Source of the DNA: Natronospira bacteriovora
GTDB lineage: Bacteria; Pseudomonadota; Gammaproteobacteria; Natronospirales; Natronospiraceae
Assembly (NCBI RefSeq): GCF_030848495.1
Contig: NZ_JAVDDT010000001.1
Location: 186,001-250,000 of the forward strand
Length of the DNA stretch: 64,000 nt
Direction: 5' to 3'
Below, one piece after another: positions 61,609 through 64,000 of the stretch. Position 1 is the first letter of the stretch; each line of letters starts with the position of its first letter. The notes under the pieces are model-generated. The model saw only the letters and a program-made list of their open reading frames with translations, searched no databases and was not told the DNA's origin. A program made the position numbers and the translations under genes.

Positions 61609-62331
61609 TCAGAAAGGCTGCAGGGGTGACTGGAAGAAACGGGTCAGCCAGCCAGGGCGGTTGGCATCGGCCAGGGTGCCGCGGCCGCTGTAGGTAATGC
61701 GGGCATCCGCCACACGGTTGGAGGCCACGGAATTGTCCGGAGAAATATCCTGGGGCCGGACGATGCCGGCAATGCGCACCATTTCCTCGCCCTGGTTCAG
61801 AGTCAGCCATTTCTCCCCCTGAACCATGAGATTGCCGTTGGGCAGGCGCCGCGCCACGGTGACGGTGATCTCGCCTTCCAGGCGGTTGCTCTGGCTGCTG
61901 CCACCCTCGCCTTCGAAGGAACGGCTGCTGCCCATGTCCACGTCCAGAATGGGCAGGCCGCGATGGGTCACGCCCCGTCCGAAGACGGTGGGCGGATTGA
62001 TGGTGGTGTTGCTTTCACGACTGGAGTTGGTGCTGGCCGACTTGCTGGCGTCGGTCCGTTCCACCAGGCGTATGGTGAGAATGTCACCCACCCGGCGCGC
62101 CCGGCGATCCTCCACCAGAGAACCGGCGTATTCGGGCTGGAAGATGCTGCCACTGACGCGCTGGGCCTGCTGCGGCTCCAGCGGCATCACCGGCTCATAG
62201 CTGCGATCCTCGTCCCGCGGCGCGTAGCCGCCACCGCAGGCACTCAGGCCGGCGAGGATGATCAGGCTTGCCAGGGCGGCAAACAGTTGCCGCCCCTTGC
62301 CTGCCCAGTCGTTCGATGCGTTCATTTTCAT
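61609..62331 (-). CDS. flgH: FlgH L-ring lipoprotein
   Basis: A 240-residue FlgH with a lipobox (ILAGLSAC, Cys about residue 32), then SGSIFQPEYAGSLVEDRRARRVGDILTIRLVERTDASKSASTNSSRESN and the C-terminal GIVRPQDISPDNSVASNRVADARITYSGRGTLADANRPGWLTRFF. It forms the outer-membrane ring. ATG at 62331; a second ATG two codons in is also possible. It follows flgG by 24 bp. Confidence 0.95.
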   Translation of the reverse strand: MKMNASNDWAGKGRQLFAALASLIILAGLSACGGGYAPRDEDRSYEPVMPLEPQQAQRVSGSIFQPEYAGSLVEDRRARRVGDILTIRLVERTDASKSASTNSSRESNTTINPPTVFGRGVTHRGLPILDVDMGSSRSFEGEGGSSQSNRLEGEITVTVARRLPNGNLMVQGEKWLTLNQGEEMVRIAGIVRPQDISPDNSVASNRVADARITYSGRGTLADANRPGWLTRFFQSPLQPF

Positions 62332-62355
62332 GGCGCTACCCCATGTCCTCTCGGC

Positions 62356-63141
62356 TTACAGCGTCTGGTTGGTGAACTGCAGCATCTGGTCGGCGCTGGA
62401 GATGGCCTTGGAATTGATCTCGTAGGCCCGCTGGGTCTCGATCATGTTCACCAGCTCCTCCACCACGTTGACGTTGGAGCTTTCCAGCATCCCCTGCTGC
62501 AGCATGCCCAGGCCGTCAAAACCCGGGGTACCGGGCTGCGGCGGGCCACTGGAGGCAGACTCCAGGTAGAGATTCTCGCCGCGCGGCTGCAGGCCACCCG
62601 GGTTGATGAAACGGGTCAGCTGGATCTCGCCCAGCTGAACCACATCGGCCTGCCCGGGCAGCCTGGCACTGACGGTGCCGTCGGAACCGATGGTGACCCC
62701 CTGGGCATCCGGGGGAATCTGAATACCCGGCTCAAGGGCATAGCCACTGGAGGTCACGACCTCGCCTTCCGAGTTGAGCTGGAAAGAGCCATCCCGTGTA
62801 AAAGCCTGCGAGCCATCCGGAAGACGGATTTCAAAGAAACCATTGCCTTCGATGGCTATGTCCAGGGGATTCTCGGTCTGGATCATGTTGCCCTGGTTAA
62901 ACATCTTTTCGGTGGAAACCACCTTGACGCCAGTACCCTTGCTCAAACCCGAGGGGCTCTGGGTTTCCTGGGTGGTCTGGCCGCCCACCTGACGCACGTT
63001 CTGGTACATCAGGTCCTCGAAGGCGGCACGACCGCGCTTGAAGGCCGTGGTATTGGAGTTGGCCAGGTTGTTGGACACCACATTCATGCGCGTCTGCTGC
63101 GCATCCAGTCCGGTCTTGGCGACCCACAGTGCTGAATTCAT
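62356..63141 (-). CDS. flgG: FlgG distal rod protein
   Basis: A 261-residue FlgG: N-terminal ALWVAKTGLDAQQTRMNVVSNNLANSNTTAFKRGRAAFEDLMYQ and C-terminal GLGMLQQGMLESSNVNVVEELVNMIETQRAYEINSKAISSADQMLQFTNQTL. It builds the distal rod on which the P and L rings assemble. The 79 bp gap to flgF contains nothing recognisable beyond the leader. Confidence 0.97.
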   Translation of the reverse strand: MNSALWVAKTGLDAQQTRMNVVSNNLANSNTTAFKRGRAAFEDLMYQNVRQVGGQTTQETQSPSGLSKGTGVKVVSTEKMFNQGNMIQTENPLDIAIEGNGFFEIRLPDGSQAFTRDGSFQLNSEGEVVTSSGYALEPGIQIPPDAQGVTIGSDGTVSARLPGQADVVQLGEIQLTRFINPGGLQPRGENLYLESASSGPPQPGTPGFDGLGMLQQGMLESSNVNVVEELVNMIETQRAYEINSKAISSADQMLQFTNQTL

Positions 63142-63220
63142 CGTTCTCTCTCCTCCGGGCGGTGACGGTGATCGGTCACCGGCGCCTCATCAATATTCGC
63201 TGCAAGATCAGTGCCAGTTC

Positions 63221-63964
63221 CTAGGCCTGGCTACGCAACAGCTGTGACGCCGAACGGGCATTCTCGTCGGCGTTCTGAATCATCTTGACCTGGGTCTCGT
63301 ACTGCCGGGCCAGCTGGATCATGTTCACCATGGCGGTGGTGATGTTGACGTTGCTGCCCTCCAGCACTCCGCTGGCCAGCCGTACACCGGCATCCGCTTC
63401 CGCTTCCAGGCCATCGGCCATGCGGATCAGTCCGTCCATGCCCTTCTCCATTTGCTCCAGATCCGGGTTGACCAGCTTGATACGATCCACCACCGCCATG
63501 GCCTGGGCTTCCTGACCCTGGGGCACGATGCTGATGGTGCCGTCGTTGCCGATCATCATCTTGTCGTGGGGCGGCACGGCTACCGGGCCGCCGTCTCCGA
63601 TGACGGGATGCCCGGTGCCGGTCACCAGGTTGCCGTTGGCGGTGAGGCGAAGATCACCCGCCCGGGTGTAGGCCTCGCCACCATCGGGCGCCTGCACGGC
63701 AATCCAGCCCTGACCCTGTACCGCGACATCCATTTCGCGGCCGGTGGTCTGCATGGTGCCGGGGGTGAAATCCACCCCCAGGCCCCGGCTCACGGCGTTG
63801 ACGCGACTGGCATAGCCCGGCCCCCGCACCGGCTCCGGCGCGAAGGCATGCAGATCCGCCCGGAAACCCGCCGTATTGGCATTGGCCAGGTTGTGGCTGT
63901 TGGCGGCCTGGGCCTGCATGGTCTGCTTGGCCCCGGTCATCCCCAGATAGATCATGCGGTCCAT
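63221..63964 (-). CDS. flgF: FlgF proximal rod protein
   Basis: A 247-residue rod protein with N-terminal MIYLGMTGAKQTMQAQAANSHNLANANTAGFRADLHAF and C-terminal ASGVLEGSNVNITTAMVNMIQLARQYETQVKMIQNADENARSASQLLRSQ. The length and place beside flgG fit FlgF. The remaining 36 bases to the window edge lie upstream of its start, where flgE would be expected in the next window. Confidence 0.95.
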   Translation of the reverse strand: MDRMIYLGMTGAKQTMQAQAANSHNLANANTAGFRADLHAFAPEPVRGPGYASRVNAVSRGLGVDFTPGTMQTTGREMDVAVQGQGWIAVQAPDGGEAYTRAGDLRLTANGNLVTGTGHPVIGDGGPVAVPPHDKMMIGNDGTISIVPQGQEAQAMAVVDRIKLVNPDLEQMEKGMDGLIRMADGLEAEADAGVRLASGVLEGSNVNITTAMVNMIQLARQYETQVKMIQNADENARSASQLLRSQA

Positions 63965-64000
63965 GTCAGTACTCCTGCGTCAATGCCGCGTGGCTTAGCG

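Overview
The window is a near-complete polar-flagellum and chemotaxis locus from a GC-rich gammaproteobacterium, preceded by about 13 kb of envelope and housekeeping genes. Gene content and order (fleQ, fleSR, fliEFGHIJK, fliLMNOPQR-flhBA-flhF-fleN-fliA, cheYZA, motCD, parC-parP-cheW) follow the Pseudomonas/Vibrio sigma-54 polar-flagellum plan. Genus cannot be read safely; acidic proteins and REP-like repeats would fit an Ectothiorhodospiraceae-type or halophilic relative, but this is a guess.

Layout. 1-5044: 3' end of a PhoH-family ATPase gene, a PerM-type AI-2E exporter, a FadL-type outer-membrane porin with a PsrA-like palindrome at its promoter, and the BepA periplasmic protease. 5186-7774: a secreted M14 carboxypeptidase. 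7897-11763: the Mla lipid-transport system, with mlaA converging on mlaFEDCB. 11820-12869: class I fructose-bisphosphate aldolase. 13007-18201: a chemotaxis unit cheW-mcp-cheR-cheD-cheB transcribed leftward. 18527-20229: the only rightward flagellar genes, a FliK-like protein and a stand-alone FlhB C-terminal-domain protein. 20211-29019: DUF2802 protein, small acidic protein, cheW, parP, parC, motD, motC, cheA, cheZ, cheY, fliA (listed left to right; all leftward). 29016-38992: fleN, flhF, flhA, flhB, fliR, Q, P, O, N, M, L. 39295-46551: fliK, J, I, H, G, F, E. 46607-50898: fleR, fleS, fleQ. 51120-55954: PilZ-like protein, fliT, fliS, fliD, flaG, fliC. 56329-63964: flgL, K, J, I, H, G, F.

Regulatory logic visible in the DNA: sigma-54 (-24/-12) elements lie in front of fleSR, fliE and fliL, and sigma-28 elements in front of fliC and cheW-mcp. 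This is the expected cascade FleQ/sigma-54, then FleR/sigma-54, then FliA. Many genes overlap by ATGA, pointing to translational coupling.

I did not find a wholly new system. The observation most worth following is in fleQ: the N-terminal regulatory domain and the AAA+/HTH part are in different frames, joined at a G7 tract, so the master regulator is either a sequencing error, a mutant, or switched by slippage. Other points: eleven AAGGAGC heptamers between flgL and fliC, tandem LHG-type repeats in the CheA linker beside parC/parP, a CheR/CheB-tethering HWEEF tail on the MCP, and an mla operon whose start lies about 20 bp beyond the aldolase terminator.
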